A stretch of DNA of 64,000 nucleotides from Actinocatenispora rupis (GTDB taxonomy: Bacteria; Actinomycetota; Actinomycetes; Mycobacteriales; Micromonosporaceae). This document shows, in pieces, positions 8,845 to 17,234 of the stretch. The position numbers and the translations under genes were made by a program. The DNA lies in the NCBI RefSeq assembly GCF_016861975.1, contig NZ_BOMB01000024.1, positions 124,001-188,000 on the forward strand, in the 5' to 3' direction. The first letter of the stretch is position 1; each line of letters opens with the position of its first letter. Under the pieces are notes generated by a model. The model saw only the letters and a list, made by a program, of their open reading frames with translations, ran no database searches and was not told the DNA's origin.

Positions 8845-9765
8845 ATGGACGTCGAGCCGTACCGGGGTGAGCTGGTGGCGTACTGCTACCGCATGCTCGG
8901 TTCGTTCCACGAGGCCGAGGACCTGGTACAGGAGACGATGCTGCGTGCCTGGCGTTCCCGCGACCGGTACGACGCGGCCCGCGCCTCGCTGCGCACCTGG
9001 CTGTACCGGATCGCGACGAACGTGTGCCTGACGGCGTTGGAGGGTCGGGCGCGGCGGCCGCTGCCGTCCGGGTTGGGCGCGCCGAGCGACGATCCGGCCG
9101 CGCCGCTCACCCCGGCGTACGACGTGCCGTGGCTGCAGCCGTTCCCGGACGCGCGGTTCGACCTGGCCGCGCGGACGGATCTGCGGTTGGCGCTGGTGGC
9201 CGCGATGCAGGTACTCCAGCCCCGGCAGCGCGCGGTCCTGCTGCTGCGCGAGGTGCTCCAGTTCAGCGCGGCGGAGGTCGCCGACCAGCTGGCGACGACG
9301 GTACCGGCGGTCAACAGCGCGCTGCAGCGGGCCCGTACGGCGCTGGCGCGGGTGGACGACCCGGGCGCGCTCGCGGAGCCGGACGACCCGGCCGTCCGGG
9401 CCGTGCTCCAGCGGTACCTGCGGGCGTTCGAGGCGGCGGACGTGCCGGCGCTGGTGCGGCTGCTGACCGACGACGCGGTACTGGAGATGCCGCCGGTGCC
9501 GCTCTGGTACCGGGGGCGCGACGACTACGGCCGCTTCATGACGCGGGTGTTCACGATGCGCGGCACGGGCTGGCGTACCCGGGTGGTGTCGGCGAACGGC
9601 CAGCCCGCGTTCGCCGCGTACGCGCCGGATCCGGAGGGTGGCCACCGGCTGCACACGCTCCAGGTGGTCACGGTGCTCGGCGAGCGGGTCGCGCACACCG
9701 TGGTGTTCGCCGACCCGGCCGTGTGCGCCGCGTTCGACCTGCCGGAGCGCATTCCCGCGAACTGA
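8845..9765 (+). CDS. ECF sigma factor with C-terminal SnoaL-like domain (SigG/SigX5-like)
   Basis: A 306-residue ECF sigma-70 factor. Sigma region 2 occupies residues about 5-75 (YRGELVAYCYRMLGSFHEAE, then DLVQETMLRAW and LRTWLYRIATNVCL). Region 4 is at about 125-180 (LQPRQRAVLLLREVLQFSAA, then a VPAVNSALQRAR recognition helix). The last 110 residues form a SnoaL/NTF2-like domain (AVLQRYLRAFEAADVPALVR, then LTDDAVLEMPP), which controls activity in SigG- and SigJ-type factors. No anti-sigma gene is adjacent. The ATG at 8845 has only a weak ribosome site; an in-frame earlier start is not better. A DHFR-like gene and an EthD gene follow closely and may be cotranscribed. Confidence 0.88.
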   Translation: MDVEPYRGELVAYCYRMLGSFHEAEDLVQETMLRAWRSRDRYDAARASLRTWLYRIATNVCLTALEGRARRPLPSGLGAPSDDPAAPLTPAYDVPWLQPFPDARFDLAARTDLRLALVAAMQVLQPRQRAVLLLREVLQFSAAEVADQLATTVPAVNSALQRARTALARVDDPGALAEPDDPAVRAVLQRYLRAFEAADVPALVRLLTDDAVLEMPPVPLWYRGRDDYGRFMTRVFTMRGTGWRTRVVSANGQPAFAAYAPDPEGGHRLHTLQVVTVLGERVAHTVVFADPAVCAAFDLPERIPAN

Positions 9766-9839
9766 ATCCGTCGGGCGCGATGAGTTCCGCCGACCCCGCC
9801 GGTAGGTACCGGTGAGAGTCGAAGCGAAGGGACACGATC

Positions 9840-10394
9840 ATGAGCGTCACCGTCATCGAGTTCGTCACCCTGGACGGGGTCATGTCCGACCCCGACGGAT
9901 CCGCCGGTACGCCGGGCGGCGGCTGGGCGTTCCGGCACGGCCCGGAGACCGTCGCGGGGGACAAGTTCCGGCTCGGCCGCCTGATGGAGGACGGGGTGAT
10001 GCTGCTGGGCCGCGCGACGTGGGAGCAGTTCGCCCGGATCTGGGCGCCGCGGTCCGACCCGTTCTCCGACCGGATGAACGCCATGGCCAAGCTGGTCGCG
10101 ACCCGTACCCGGAGCGACGTGTCGGGCTGGTCGAACTCGCGGCCGCTGACCGGCGACCTCCTCGACGCGGTACGCCGGTCCGACCGGGACGTCGTCGTGG
10201 CCGGCAGCCGCAGCGTGGTGCACGCGCTGATGGCCGCCGACCTGGTCGACGAGTACCGGCTGCTGACGTTCCCGACGCTGCTGGGCAGCGGCGAGCGGCT
10301 GTTCCCGGCCGACGGCGCGCCGGCGTACCTGGAGTGCACGTCGGTCGAGCCGGTCGGCGCCGCCGTCCTCACCTGCCACCGGCGGACCCGGTGA
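9840..10394 (+). CDS. Dihydrofolate reductase family (RibD C-terminal domain) protein
   Basis: A 184-residue single-domain protein of the RibD-C/DHFR-like family (PF01872). It begins VTVIEFVTLDGVM, the usual first strand with the L-D-G-V motif, and contains DGVMLLGRATWEQFA and DRDVVVAGSRSVVHALMAAD, where the G-S-x-x-x-x-x-L segment binds NADPH. It ends with the LLTFPTLLGSGERLF block common to the family. Likely an NADPH-dependent reductase of unknown substrate; it is not a housekeeping folA. It overlaps the next gene by GTGA and follows the sigma factor gene by 74 bases. Confidence 0.85.
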   Translation: MSVTVIEFVTLDGVMSDPDGSAGTPGGGWAFRHGPETVAGDKFRLGRLMEDGVMLLGRATWEQFARIWAPRSDPFSDRMNAMAKLVATRTRSDVSGWSNSRPLTGDLLDAVRRSDRDVVVAGSRSVVHALMAADLVDEYRLLTFPTLLGSGERLFPADGAPAYLECTSVEPVGAAVLTCHRRTR

Positions 10395-10702
10395 CCGTCC
10401 GCTTCGTCGCCGTGTACGAGACGCCCGCCGATCCGGCCGCGTTCGACCGGCACTACCGCGAGGTGCACGTACCGCTGGCGCGCCGGCTGCCCGGGCTGCG
10501 CCGGTACACCCTCGGCCAGGGCGCCGCCGCGGTCCGGGGCGAGCCGTACCATCTCGTCGCCGAGCTGGACTGGGACAGCATGGCCGAGCTGCGCGCCGCG
10601 TTCGAGTCGCCGGAGGGGCGGGCGACGGCGGCCGACGCGGGCCGGCTCGCGGAGCTGGCCCCGGTCCGCAGCATGGTGCTCACCCTCACCGACCCCGACT
10701 GA
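10391..10702 (+). CDS. EthD family small protein
   Basis: A 103-residue protein of the EthD family (PF07110, dimeric alpha-beta barrel). It has PADPAAFDRHYREVHVPLAR near the start, where the D-x-H-Y-x-E-x-H-x-P-L pattern is diagnostic, and FESPEGRATAADAGRLA near the end. EthD proteins are small dimeric proteins found beside oxidoreductases; the biochemical role is uncertain. The GTG start overlaps the DHFR-like gene's stop, which implies coupled translation. Confidence 0.83.
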   Translation: MTVRFVAVYETPADPAAFDRHYREVHVPLARRLPGLRRYTLGQGAAAVRGEPYHLVAELDWDSMAELRAAFESPEGRATAADAGRLAELAPVRSMVLTLTDPD

Positions 10703-10723
10703 ACCCCTTGGTACGCAAGGGTT
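10702..10723 (+). terminator. Hairpin terminator after the EthD gene
   Basis: The arm AACCCCTTG pairs with CAAGGGTT (one bulged C) around a 5-base loop, starting at the last base of the stop codon. A 13-base stretch GCAAGGGTTTCCG from this arm (10715-10727) recurs at 10850-10862, next to the other terminator in this gap. Confidence 0.5.
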
Positions 10724-10824
10724 TCCGTGTGCGCCGGTGGTGCCCGGTCGGGCCGTCCCGTCCGGCTGGCCCGGCCAGCGGGTCCGGCCACGGCGGGGCC
10801 GCGCGGCTGCCGTCGTACGGCGGG

Positions 10825-10850
10825 CGGCGCACCGGGATCCCGGTGCGCCG
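10825..10850 (-). terminator. Perfect 26-base palindrome, terminator of the SapA-like gene
   Basis: CGGCGCACCGGGA is followed immediately by its exact reverse complement, centred on a GGATCC. It lies 25 bases downstream of the SapA-like stop in that gene's direction. Confidence 0.65.
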
Positions 10851-10874
10851 CAAGGGTTTCCGCGCCGCGACAGG

Positions 10875-11315
10875 TCAGCCGCAGTGCACGCCGTTCTGGT
10901 CGGTGTGGTACGCGGACCGGCCGTCGGGGGAGTCGACCGTGCCCCACAGGTTGACGCAGGTGTGGCGGGCGTGCACGTACACCGGGCCGGCGTAGTACTT
11001 GTAGTTGCCGGTGTCGTCCTGCCCGTCGTCGGTGTCGGTCGAGACGCGCACGCCCATCCACTTGGCGGTGCCGACCCACTCGGTCGCCTCGGTGTACGCG
11101 CAGTTCTGGCCGTTGCCGGCGTTGTAGTACAGGTAGAGTGTGCCGGCGCTGGGCCCGGTGCTGTTGGGATCGAGCAGCGGGTAACTGTCCACATAGGAGT
11201 ATCCGGTGCCGCAGACGGTGGTGGTCGCCGCGGCCGGTCCGGTCGCCGGTACGAGCGCCAGTGCCGCCGACGCCACCGTCACGGCACCCGCTGCCAGCGC
11301 AGTACGAAAACGCAT
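10875..11315 (-). CDS. Secreted spore-associated protein A (SapA)-like protein
   Basis: A 146-residue protein with a clear Sec signal peptide: MRFR, a hydrophobic Ala/Val core (about 6-26), then PAAA before Thr31. The mature part is small, Tyr/Gly-rich and has four cysteines. CGTGYSYVDSYPL, GTLYLYYNAGNGQNCAYTE and the closing GVHCG resemble Streptomyces spore-associated protein A and its relatives, recovered from spore surfaces with unknown function. An AG-rich ribosome site precedes the ATG. It is monocistronic, with a strong palindromic terminator. The SapA assignment rests on overall pattern, so the family name is tentative while secretion is well supported. Confidence 0.7.
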   Translation of the reverse strand: MRFRTALAAGAVTVASAALALVPATGPAAATTTVCGTGYSYVDSYPLLDPNSTGPSAGTLYLYYNAGNGQNCAYTEATEWVGTAKWMGVRVSTDTDDGQDDTGNYKYYAGPVYVHARHTCVNLWGTVDSPDGRSAYHTDQNGVHCG

Positions 11316-11505
11316 CGCGACCCCTCTCAGGGCAGGAGCAGCCGCGCCGCGGGCGTGTCGTACCGCGGCGTGCTGCGGGGGACTGGGCGACGGAACGGGC
11401 GATCCGCGACGATCGATGCGTTCCGTCGCTGTCGGACACTAATCCGTCAGTCACCCCGGAGCCGCCGTTACCGGAAGGTTTTGAGGAGGGGTTGAGCAAA
11501 CGTGC

Positions 11506-12081
11506 TCAGGACGCCAGCCGTACGGCACGGGTCGCGGGACGGTGCCGCAGCGGCGCGCGCTGGAGCCGGGCGAGGCCGCGGATCGTCCACGCCAGCAACG
11601 GAAACAGTGTCAGCAGCACGAGCCCGGCGTGTACGGCCCAGGCCCCGGCGAGCGTCGGCCCGCCCCAGGCCGAGTGGTACGTGCTGGCCCACGCGCCCGG
11701 CGGCGCCTGGTGGAACGACAGGTGCAGCCACGGTACGAGCGGGGCGGTCTCCCCGTCGCCGGCGCCGACGTAGTTCCGCAGCGGGTACCCGACGCTGTAG
11801 AGCACCAGGAACCCCAGGTACTGCGTGACCGCCCAGCCCACCGCCCCGGTGAGCACCGACAGCACCGCCGCGCCGAGGGTACGGCCGGGGGTCGCGGGGT
11901 CCGGGTCGGGCAGGTCGGCCCAGCGCGCGGCCCGCTCCTGCCACCGCGCCGCGGTACGCCAGCGCCCGGCGAGCGCCAGCACCAGCCCTGCCACCCCCAG
12001 CGGCAGGCCGAGCAGCACGTATCCGAACCGCCGCCAGGTGCCCGCGCGGTACGCCGTCGTCCAGATCCTCAGTACGCCCAT
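11506..12081 (-). CDS. Stand-alone 'Sensor' domain membrane protein
   Basis: A 191-residue membrane protein. It starts VLRIWTTAYRAGTWRRFGYV, then LLGLPLGVAGLVL, the pattern of the putative sensor domain (PF13796) normally found at the N-terminus of actinomycete histidine kinases. Four hydrophobic segments are visible (about 17-38, 74-105, 150-170 and nearby). No histidine-kinase, GAF or ATPase part follows, so here the domain stands alone. ATG at 12081 begins at the usual family position; ATG at 12117 in the same frame is the alternative. No response regulator is adjacent. Confidence 0.68.
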   Translation of the reverse strand: MGVLRIWTTAYRAGTWRRFGYVLLGLPLGVAGLVLALAGRWRTAARWQERAARWADLPDPDPATPGRTLGAAVLSVLTGAVGWAVTQYLGFLVLYSVGYPLRNYVGAGDGETAPLVPWLHLSFHQAPPGAWASTYHSAWGGPTLAGAWAVHAGLVLLTLFPLLAWTIRGLARLQRAPLRHRPATRAVRLAS

Positions 12082-12250
12082 GCCCGTACGGTCGCGTCCC
12101 GGCCGGGCGCGGGGCATCCCGCCACGGAGCCATTCCCGCGTACCACCTGGGTAGTGGATGTCCGCGATGCGATGTGTGTGAAGTGCCTACCGCTGGGTAA
12201 CACCGACGAGTAGCCTCGGATCGAGGACCCGTGACGCAGGGGGTGCCGAG

Positions 12251-14179
12251 ATGACCGCGACCGTACGCGAGGGCGGGCCGGAGCGGCCCGAGCCGGTGAC
12301 CGTCGACGAGACCGCCGCCCGGCAGGCTGCCGAGCAGGCCCGCGAGACCGAGTGGCGCAAGCCCAGCTTCGGGCGCGAACTGTTCCTCGGTCACCTGCGG
12401 TTGGACCTGGTCCATCCGCATCCCGAACCGACGGCCGAGGCCGACAGCCGCGGCGAGGAGTTCCTTGCCGTACTCAAGGAGTTCGCCGCGACGCGGATCG
12501 ACGGCGAGGCGATCGAGCGCGACGACCGGATCCCCGACGAGACGATCCGCGGGCTGCGCGAGATCGGCGCGTTCGGCCTGAAGATCTCCCGGGAGTACGG
12601 GGGGCTCGGCCTGTCCCACTACCACTACGGTCGCGCGCTGATGCTGGCGTCGTCGGCGAGCCCCGCGGTCGGCGCGCTGCTGTCCGCGCACCAGTCGATC
12701 GGCGCGCCGCAGCCGCTCGCCCTGTTCGGCAGCGACGAGCAGAAGCGCAAGTACCTGCCGCGGTTGGCGGCCGGCGAGATCTCCGCGTTCCTGCTGACCG
12801 AGCCGGACGTCGGGTCGGACCCGGCGCGGCTGGCCGCCACCGCCACCCCCACCGACGGCGGGTACCTGCTCGACGGCGTGAAACTGTGGGCCACCAACGG
12901 GGTCCTCGCCGACCTGCTCGTGGTGATGGCCCGGGTGCCGGACCGCGGCATCACCGCCTTCGTCGTACGGGCGGACGCGCCCGGCGTGACCGTGGAGCGG
13001 CGCAACGCGTTCATGGGCCTGCGCGGACTGGAGAACAGCGTCACCCGCTTCCACCAGGTGTACGTGCCGGCCGAGGACCGGATCGGCCGCGAGGGACTCG
13101 GCCTCAAGATCGCCCTGACCACCCTGAACACCGGCCGGCTCGCGCTGCCCGCCACCTGCGTCGGCGCCGGCAAGTACTGCCTGCGGGTGGCGCGGGAGTG
13201 GGCGGCGGCGCGGGTGCAGTGGGGCAGGGCGATCGGCGAACACGAGGCGATCGCCGCCAAGCTCGCGTTCCTCGCCGCCAGCACGTACGGGATGGAGTCC
13301 GTGCTCGACCTGTGCGACCTGCTCGCCGACGACGACCGCAACGACATCCGCATCGAGGCCGCCATCGCCAAGCTGTACGCCACCGAACTGGCCTGGCGCG
13401 TCGTCGACGAGACGGTACAGATCCGCGGTGGCCGCGGGTACGAGACGTCCGAGTCGCTGGCGGCCCGCGGCGAGCGCGCCGTACCGGTCGAGCAGCTGTT
13501 GCGGGACGTGCGCATCAACCGGATCTTCGAGGGCTCCAGCGAGATCATGCGGCTGTTCATCGCGCGCGAGGCGGTCGACACGCACCTGTCGGTGGCCGGC
13601 GAGCTGATCGACCCGCACGTCGCGTTGGGCGGCAAGGCGAAGGCGGGCGCGCGGGCCGGCGCGTTCTACGCCCGCTGGCTGCCCGGCCTCACCGTCGGCC
13701 GCGGCCAGAACCCCGGCTCGTACCACGAGTTCGGGCCGCTGGCGCGGCACCTGCGGTACGTCGAGCGCGCCAGCCGCCGCCTCGCCCGCAGTACCTTCTA
13801 CGCGATGGCCCGCTGGCAGGGCGGACTGGAGCGCCGGGAGCGGTTCCTCGGTCGGATCGTGGACATCGGCGCGGAACTGTTCGCCATGACCGCCGCGTGC
13901 GTCCGCGCCCGCCGGTACGCGGGGACGGCGGAGGCCGACGCGGTCGCCGAGCTGGCCGACCTGTTCTGCACGCAGGCCGCTGCCCGCGCCGACGCGCTGT
14001 TCGACGAGCTGTGGGACAACGGCGACGGGCTCGACCGGCGCGCCGCCGAGCGCGTCCTCGCCGGTCGGTACGCGTTCCTGGAGGACGGGGTGCAGCACGC
14101 GCCGCCGGACGCGCCGTGGGTCGCGGAGTACCCGGCGGGGCCGGCGACGGTCCCGAACGTCCGCCGGCACGTGGACTGA
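12251..14179 (+). CDS. Long-form acyl-CoA dehydrogenase (VLCAD/ACAD9-like)
   Basis: A 642-residue flavoprotein, much longer than the roughly 380-residue soluble acyl-CoA dehydrogenases and close to VLCAD-type enzymes. The first 60 residues are extra. The dehydrogenase core follows: the N-terminal helical domain (FGLKISREYGGLGLSHYHYG), the beta domain (SAFLLTEPDVGSDPARLA, and DGVKLWATNG binding FAD), and the C-terminal helical domain (RVQWGRAIGEHEAIAAKLAF). The catalytic base is expected at the Glu of RIFEGSSEIMRLF, the position used by VLCAD. About 170 further residues form a second helical domain, as in VLCAD. Expected role: alpha,beta-dehydrogenation of long-chain acyl-CoA in beta-oxidation. 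The ATG at 12251 follows GGGGTGCCGAG. Confidence 0.88.
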   Translation: MTATVREGGPERPEPVTVDETAARQAAEQARETEWRKPSFGRELFLGHLRLDLVHPHPEPTAEADSRGEEFLAVLKEFAATRIDGEAIERDDRIPDETIRGLREIGAFGLKISREYGGLGLSHYHYGRALMLASSASPAVGALLSAHQSIGAPQPLALFGSDEQKRKYLPRLAAGEISAFLLTEPDVGSDPARLAATATPTDGGYLLDGVKLWATNGVLADLLVVMARVPDRGITAFVVRADAPGVTVERRNAFMGLRGLENSVTRFHQVYVPAEDRIGREGLGLKIALTTLNTGRLALPATCVGAGKYCLRVAREWAAARVQWGRAIGEHEAIAAKLAFLAASTYGMESVLDLCDLLADDDRNDIRIEAAIAKLYATELAWRVVDETVQIRGGRGYETSESLAARGERAVPVEQLLRDVRINRIFEGSSEIMRLFIAREAVDTHLSVAGELIDPHVALGGKAKAGARAGAFYARWLPGLTVGRGQNPGSYHEFGPLARHLRYVERASRRLARSTFYAMARWQGGLERRERFLGRIVDIGAELFAMTAACVRARRYAGTAEADAVAELADLFCTQAAARADALFDELWDNGDGLDRRAAERVLAGRYAFLEDGVQHAPPDAPWVAEYPAGPATVPNVRRHVD

Positions 14180-14470
14180 CCCGTACCGTGGCCGACGCGC
14201 CGCGTACGGCCGCCCGGGGTCACCGCCGGACAAACACCACCGACGAGCCGTCGCCCACCGTGGCCGGGATGCCCGGGTCGATGCCCTCTTCGGTACGACA
14301 CACGCAAACGGTACGGCTCCCGCAGAGCCGGCCGACCGTGGTTCGATGCCGGACGGAGGCGGGCTGGGCGACCGGGCCGCCGTCGGCGAACCGGCCCGCA
14401 CGCGGTACGGCGACGGGCACGCCGGCATCCGCGACACCCTCGTCGCGCCGGGTACCCACCGGCTGAGCGG

Positions 14471-14809
14471 TCAGCCGCCCTCGGCGTACAGCGGGACGGG
14501 GTGGGCCAGGTGGTCGGGCTCGCGCGCGTGGCTGACCGCGTCGGCCACGATGTGCGCGATGTGCTCGTCCGTCAGCGAATAGGCGATCTCCCGGCCACGC
14601 CGCTCACCGCGCACCACCCCGGCACCCTTGAGTACCCGCAGATGCTGGGACACCAACGGTTGCGGCGCGCCGGTCGCGTCGACCAGCTCGTGCACGCACC
14701 GGGGTCCGGCGGCGAGCTCGGTCACCACGGCGATCCGCAGCGGCGCGGCCAGCGCCCGCAGCAGCTCACCGGCCGCCTGATAGCTCTCGTACCCGCCGGA
14801 CAGGCTCAT
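14471..14809 (-). CDS. ArsR/SmtB-family metal-sensing repressor with an alpha-5 zinc site
   Basis: A 112-residue winged-helix repressor. Helix-turn-helix: CVHELVDATGAPQPLVSQHL, then RVLKGAGVVRGERRGREIAY. The last helix reads DEH-x10-H-x2-E (D-E-H at the start of TDEHIAHIV, then H and E in SHARE), which exactly matches the alpha-5 ligand set D-x-H-x10-H-x2-H/E of SmtB and CzrA. That points to Zn(II)-type sensing rather than arsenic, as no CxC motif is present in the recognition helix. It lies 45 bases downstream of the FAD monooxygenase on the same strand, so the pair may be cotranscribed; no metal transporter is adjacent. Confidence 0.85.
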   Translation of the reverse strand: MSLSGGYESYQAAGELLRALAAPLRIAVVTELAAGPRCVHELVDATGAPQPLVSQHLRVLKGAGVVRGERRGREIAYSLTDEHIAHIVADAVSHAREPDHLAHPVPLYAEGG

Positions 14810-14854
14810 GGACCCACCGTATCCTCCGCGCCGGCCCGTACGCCCGCGTGGCGC

Positions 14855-15991
14855 TCACGGAACCCAGCTCCAGAGCCGCGCCGCCTTCCGTGCCGCGACC
14901 CGGGTACCGGCGAGCCGGGTGACCCGCGTCAGCACCCCGTACGCCACGGCGCCGGTGGACAGGCTGGTCCGCGGGTCCTGCCGCGCCATCCGCTGTACCC
15001 GCTGGCTGCGCGGCCGGCGGGCCCGGTCGTAGCTGGCGAGGGCCGCGGGCACGTCACCGGCGCCGTCGAGTACGGCGGCGAGGGTGGCGGCGTCCTCCAA
15101 CGCCTGGCACGCGCCCTGCGCCAGGAACGGGGTCATCGGGTGCGCCGCGTCGCCCAGCAACGCCACCCTTCCGTCGACGTACGAGCCGAGCGGGTCGAGG
15201 TCGTGGATGTCGTGGCACAGCACCGATCCCGGCGGGGTGGCGGTGACGAGCGCGGGGATCGGGTCGTGCCAGTCACCGACGTGCCGCCGTACTTCGGCGA
15301 GATCGTCGTCGTACCGGACGCCGGGGTGCTCCGCGCGGACCGTGAGGAACCAGAAGACACGGTGCCCGGGCAGCGGATGCGCGCCGAACCGCGCGCCGCG
15401 CCCCCACGTCTGGAACCCGGCCACCGGCCACACCGCGTCCGGCCCGGTCACCCCGCGCCAGCACCGGATCCGTTGGTACACCGGCGATGGCGGGCCCGAC
15501 CACAGCGCGCCGCGCACCGCCGACCGGATGCCGTCCGCGCCGATCAGCACGTCCGCGGTGACCCGCCGGTCGCCGTACACGGCGGTCACGCCGCGCCCGG
15601 TCCGCTCGACACCCGTCACCTCCGCGCCGTGGCGTACCACGTCGTCGGGGAGCCGGTCGAGCAGCGCGCGGTGCACCTCGGCGCGGTGGTTGGCGAGCAG
15701 CGGCGTGTCCCGCCCGGGCCGGAACCGCATCAGGTGCCGGCCGTCCGGCGCCCGCAGCGTCGCCCCCGCCTCCGTCGGTACGGACACGGCCCGGAACGCG
15801 TCGCCCACGCCCAGCGCGTCGGCCGCCCGCAGCGCGTTCGGCGCGAACGACCAGCCGGCACCGACCTCGCGGGGTACGGCCGCGCGTTCGAGCACGGTCA
15901 CCGACCAGCCGGCGCGCCGCAGCCCGATCGCCGCGGCCAGCCCGCCGATGCCCCCGCCCACGACCACCGCCGTACGGCTCTGCTGAGCCAT
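14855..15991 (-). CDS. FAD-dependent aromatic-hydroxylase-type monooxygenase
   Basis: A 378-residue PHBH-type flavoprotein (PF01494). The dinucleotide fold is at the N-terminus (VVVGGGIGGLAAAIGLRRAG), the middle DG motif reads VLIGADGIRS, and the second FAD motif is RVALLGDAAHPMTPFLAQGA. Expected reaction: NAD(P)H- and O2-dependent hydroxylation or epoxidation of a small, probably aromatic substrate. The ATG at 15991 has GAAGG six bases upstream. An inverted repeat overlaps the likely promoter. ArsR/SmtB follows downstream in the same direction. Confidence 0.85.
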   Translation of the reverse strand: MAQQSRTAVVVGGGIGGLAAAIGLRRAGWSVTVLERAAVPREVGAGWSFAPNALRAADALGVGDAFRAVSVPTEAGATLRAPDGRHLMRFRPGRDTPLLANHRAEVHRALLDRLPDDVVRHGAEVTGVERTGRGVTAVYGDRRVTADVLIGADGIRSAVRGALWSGPPSPVYQRIRCWRGVTGPDAVWPVAGFQTWGRGARFGAHPLPGHRVFWFLTVRAEHPGVRYDDDLAEVRRHVGDWHDPIPALVTATPPGSVLCHDIHDLDPLGSYVDGRVALLGDAAHPMTPFLAQGACQALEDAATLAAVLDGAGDVPAALASYDRARRPRSQRVQRMARQDPRTSLSTGAVAYGVLTRVTRLAGTRVAARKAARLWSWVP

Positions 15992-16021
15992 CGCAGCCTT
16001 CTTTCACCGAGTTATAGTCAG

Positions 16022-16037
16022 TTCAGTCTCCACTGAA
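16022..16037. promoter_or_regulatory. Inverted-repeat candidate operator of the monooxygenase
   Basis: TTCAGT-N4-ACTGAA is a perfect 6-base inverted repeat about 31 bases upstream of the start, in the only AT-rich patch of this gap. On the minus strand a TATAAC that could be a -10 element follows it, so a bound repressor would block polymerase. The regulator is unknown; no TetR or MarR gene is adjacent. Confidence 0.4.
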
Positions 16038-16046
16038 ATTACAGGC

Positions 16047-16061
16047 CGGGGCAAGGCCCCG
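16047..16061 (-). terminator. Short GC hairpin
   Basis: CGGGGC-AAG-GCCCCG, 6-base stem with a 3-base loop. It lies just beyond the small minus-strand open frame and before the monooxygenase promoter, where it could end transcription coming from the DUF6703-like gene. Confidence 0.35.
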
Positions 16062-16077
16062 CGCGGAGCCTGTGGGT

Positions 16078-16305
16078 TCACCTGCCGCAGAGGTGGTCGG
16101 TGCGCACGGCGGCGATGGGCAGCCCGGTCACGGCATCGATCCGCTCCCACCCGCCGTCCGGATTCACTGGCCGGGTGCGGTCAGCTCCAGTGCACCGGGC
16201 ACCCGCGGCGCACCACCGACACGCACGCGTGCCGTACCGGATCCGGCGGGTCGTGGAGGGCGGGAACACGTCGCGCCGCCAGACCGCCGCGGCGGGACGA
16301 TTCAC
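16078..16305 (-). CDS. Possible small Cys-rich protein
   Basis: An open frame of up to 75 codons. Its last 50 residues include CRWCAAGARC and end PIAAVRTDHLCGR, a tidy Cys pattern with a coherent hydrophilic tail, and a hairpin follows its stop. No ribosome site decides a start and I recognise no family. It may equally be a chance frame. Confidence 0.3.
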   Translation of the reverse strand: MNRPAAAVWRRDVFPPSTTRRIRYGTRACRWCAAGARCTGADRTRPVNPDGGWERIDAVTGLPIAAVRTDHLCGR

Positions 16306-16367
16306 GCCGACGGGCGGAGAGCCCAGATGTCAGCGCCGCGGAACACCGGAACGCGACAGCGAAACCG

Positions 16368-16646
16368 TCAGAAGAACTTGGCGACGGCGATCGCCACCGT
16401 GAGGCCCAGGGCGAGCAACTGCGGCAACCGGCGCGCCCAGGTCAGCAGCGGCCACGTCGCGGCGCAGATCAGCCCCGCCAGTACGGCCACCACCAGCAAC
16501 AATGCGCCGCCGACCGCGCCCGGCAGGAACAGCCCCGCCAGTACGATCGCCAGCGACACCAGGAACAGCCCGGTGCGCGGCACCCGCGACAGGAAGACCA
16601 GCAGGACGGCGAGCCACCGCCCGACCGCTGACGTGTTCGTCGACAC
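16368..16646 (-). CDS. Small two- to three-helix membrane protein, DUF6703-like
   Basis: A 92-residue protein with a short polar N-terminus and hydrophobic helices: FLSRVPRTGLFLVSLAIVLA, GAVGGALLLVVAVLAGLICA and a last LGLTVAIAVAKFF. The overall pattern is that of the actinobacterial DUF6703 family, recognised from recall only. GTG at 16646 has AGGGGAG six bases upstream and is preferred over ATG at 16676. It is divergent from the ABM-domain gene across 82 bases. Function unknown. Confidence 0.7.
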   Translation of the reverse strand: MSTNTSAVGRWLAVLLVFLSRVPRTGLFLVSLAIVLAGLFLPGAVGGALLLVVAVLAGLICAATWPLLTWARRLPQLLALGLTVAIAVAKFF

Positions 16647-16728
16647 CGACCGCTCCCCTCGGGTACGTCCGCTCATTGTGCCTCGCCCGCCGGGTAGCGT
16701 CACATCCCGACAGCACAGGGGAGGGTCA

Positions 16729-17082
16729 ATGCTCGTGGTCAACCGGTTCGCGGTGGACGCCGCGGCCGCCGACGGATTCGCCGACCGGGCACGGGAGGCA
16801 CTGGCCGCGTTCGCCGCGTGCACCGGCTTCACCGACGGCCAGCTCGGCCGCGCCGCCGACGACCCGACCCGCTGGTGCCTCGTCACCCGCTGGCAGTCCG
16901 TCGGGGCGTACCGCCGGGCGCTCGGCTCGTACCAGGTCAAGGTCGCGGCCACCCCGCTGCTCGCCGAGTCCGTCGAGGAACCCTCCGCGTACGAGGTGCT
17001 CGCGAGCGCCGCCGACGGCGTCGTCACCGTCGGCACCAGCGACCGCTCCCCGACGTACGACACACCCGACGACACTCGCTGA
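16729..17082 (+). CDS. Antibiotic-biosynthesis-monooxygenase (ABM) domain protein
   Basis: A 117-residue single-domain protein of the ABM/dimeric alpha-beta barrel type. [20 protein letters not shown] is the typical first strand and helix, followed by [20 protein letters not shown], then [17 protein letters not shown], where the W-x-S-x-x-x-Y-R pattern is diagnostic. Family members include cofactor-free oxygenases and heme-degrading enzymes; the Asn-Trp-His triad of IsdG-type heme oxygenases is not evident, so the substrate is open. GGGGAGGG precedes the ATG. Confidence 0.83.
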   Translation: MLVVNRFAVDAAAADGFADRAREALAAFAACTGFTDGQLGRAADDPTRWCLVTRWQSVGAYRRALGSYQVKVAATPLLAESVEEPSAYEVLASAADGVVTVGTSDRSPTYDTPDDTR

Positions 17083-17234
17083 CCAGTACATATGGTCCGT
17101 GGTCCGGCCCCGGTACCGGCCGTTCCGGCGTTACCGCCCGGCGAGCCCCGTCCCGCTGGGCCGCCGCGGTTACGATCATTCCCAGTCGAACGGGAGCGGG
17201 CGGACATGACATCGCGTCGAGCTGGTGGGCGGGC

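Larger units (their letters stand above)
15992..16367. other. Gap between the monooxygenase and the DUF6703-like gene
   Basis: This 376-base stretch holds the monooxygenase promoter and inverted repeat (16010-16040), a short hairpin (16047-16061) and one doubtful small open frame on the minus strand (16078-16305). I see no RNA gene or mobile element. Confidence 0.5.

Noticed and set aside
11468-14437. 989-codon minus-strand frame across the acyl-CoA dehydrogenase
   Set aside because: Antisense shadow; the plus-strand frame carries complete acyl-CoA dehydrogenase motifs.
14220-14459. 79-codon minus-strand open frame between the acyl-CoA dehydrogenase and ArsR genes
   Set aside because: No ribosome site, no recognisable motif and composition like intergenic shadow frames.
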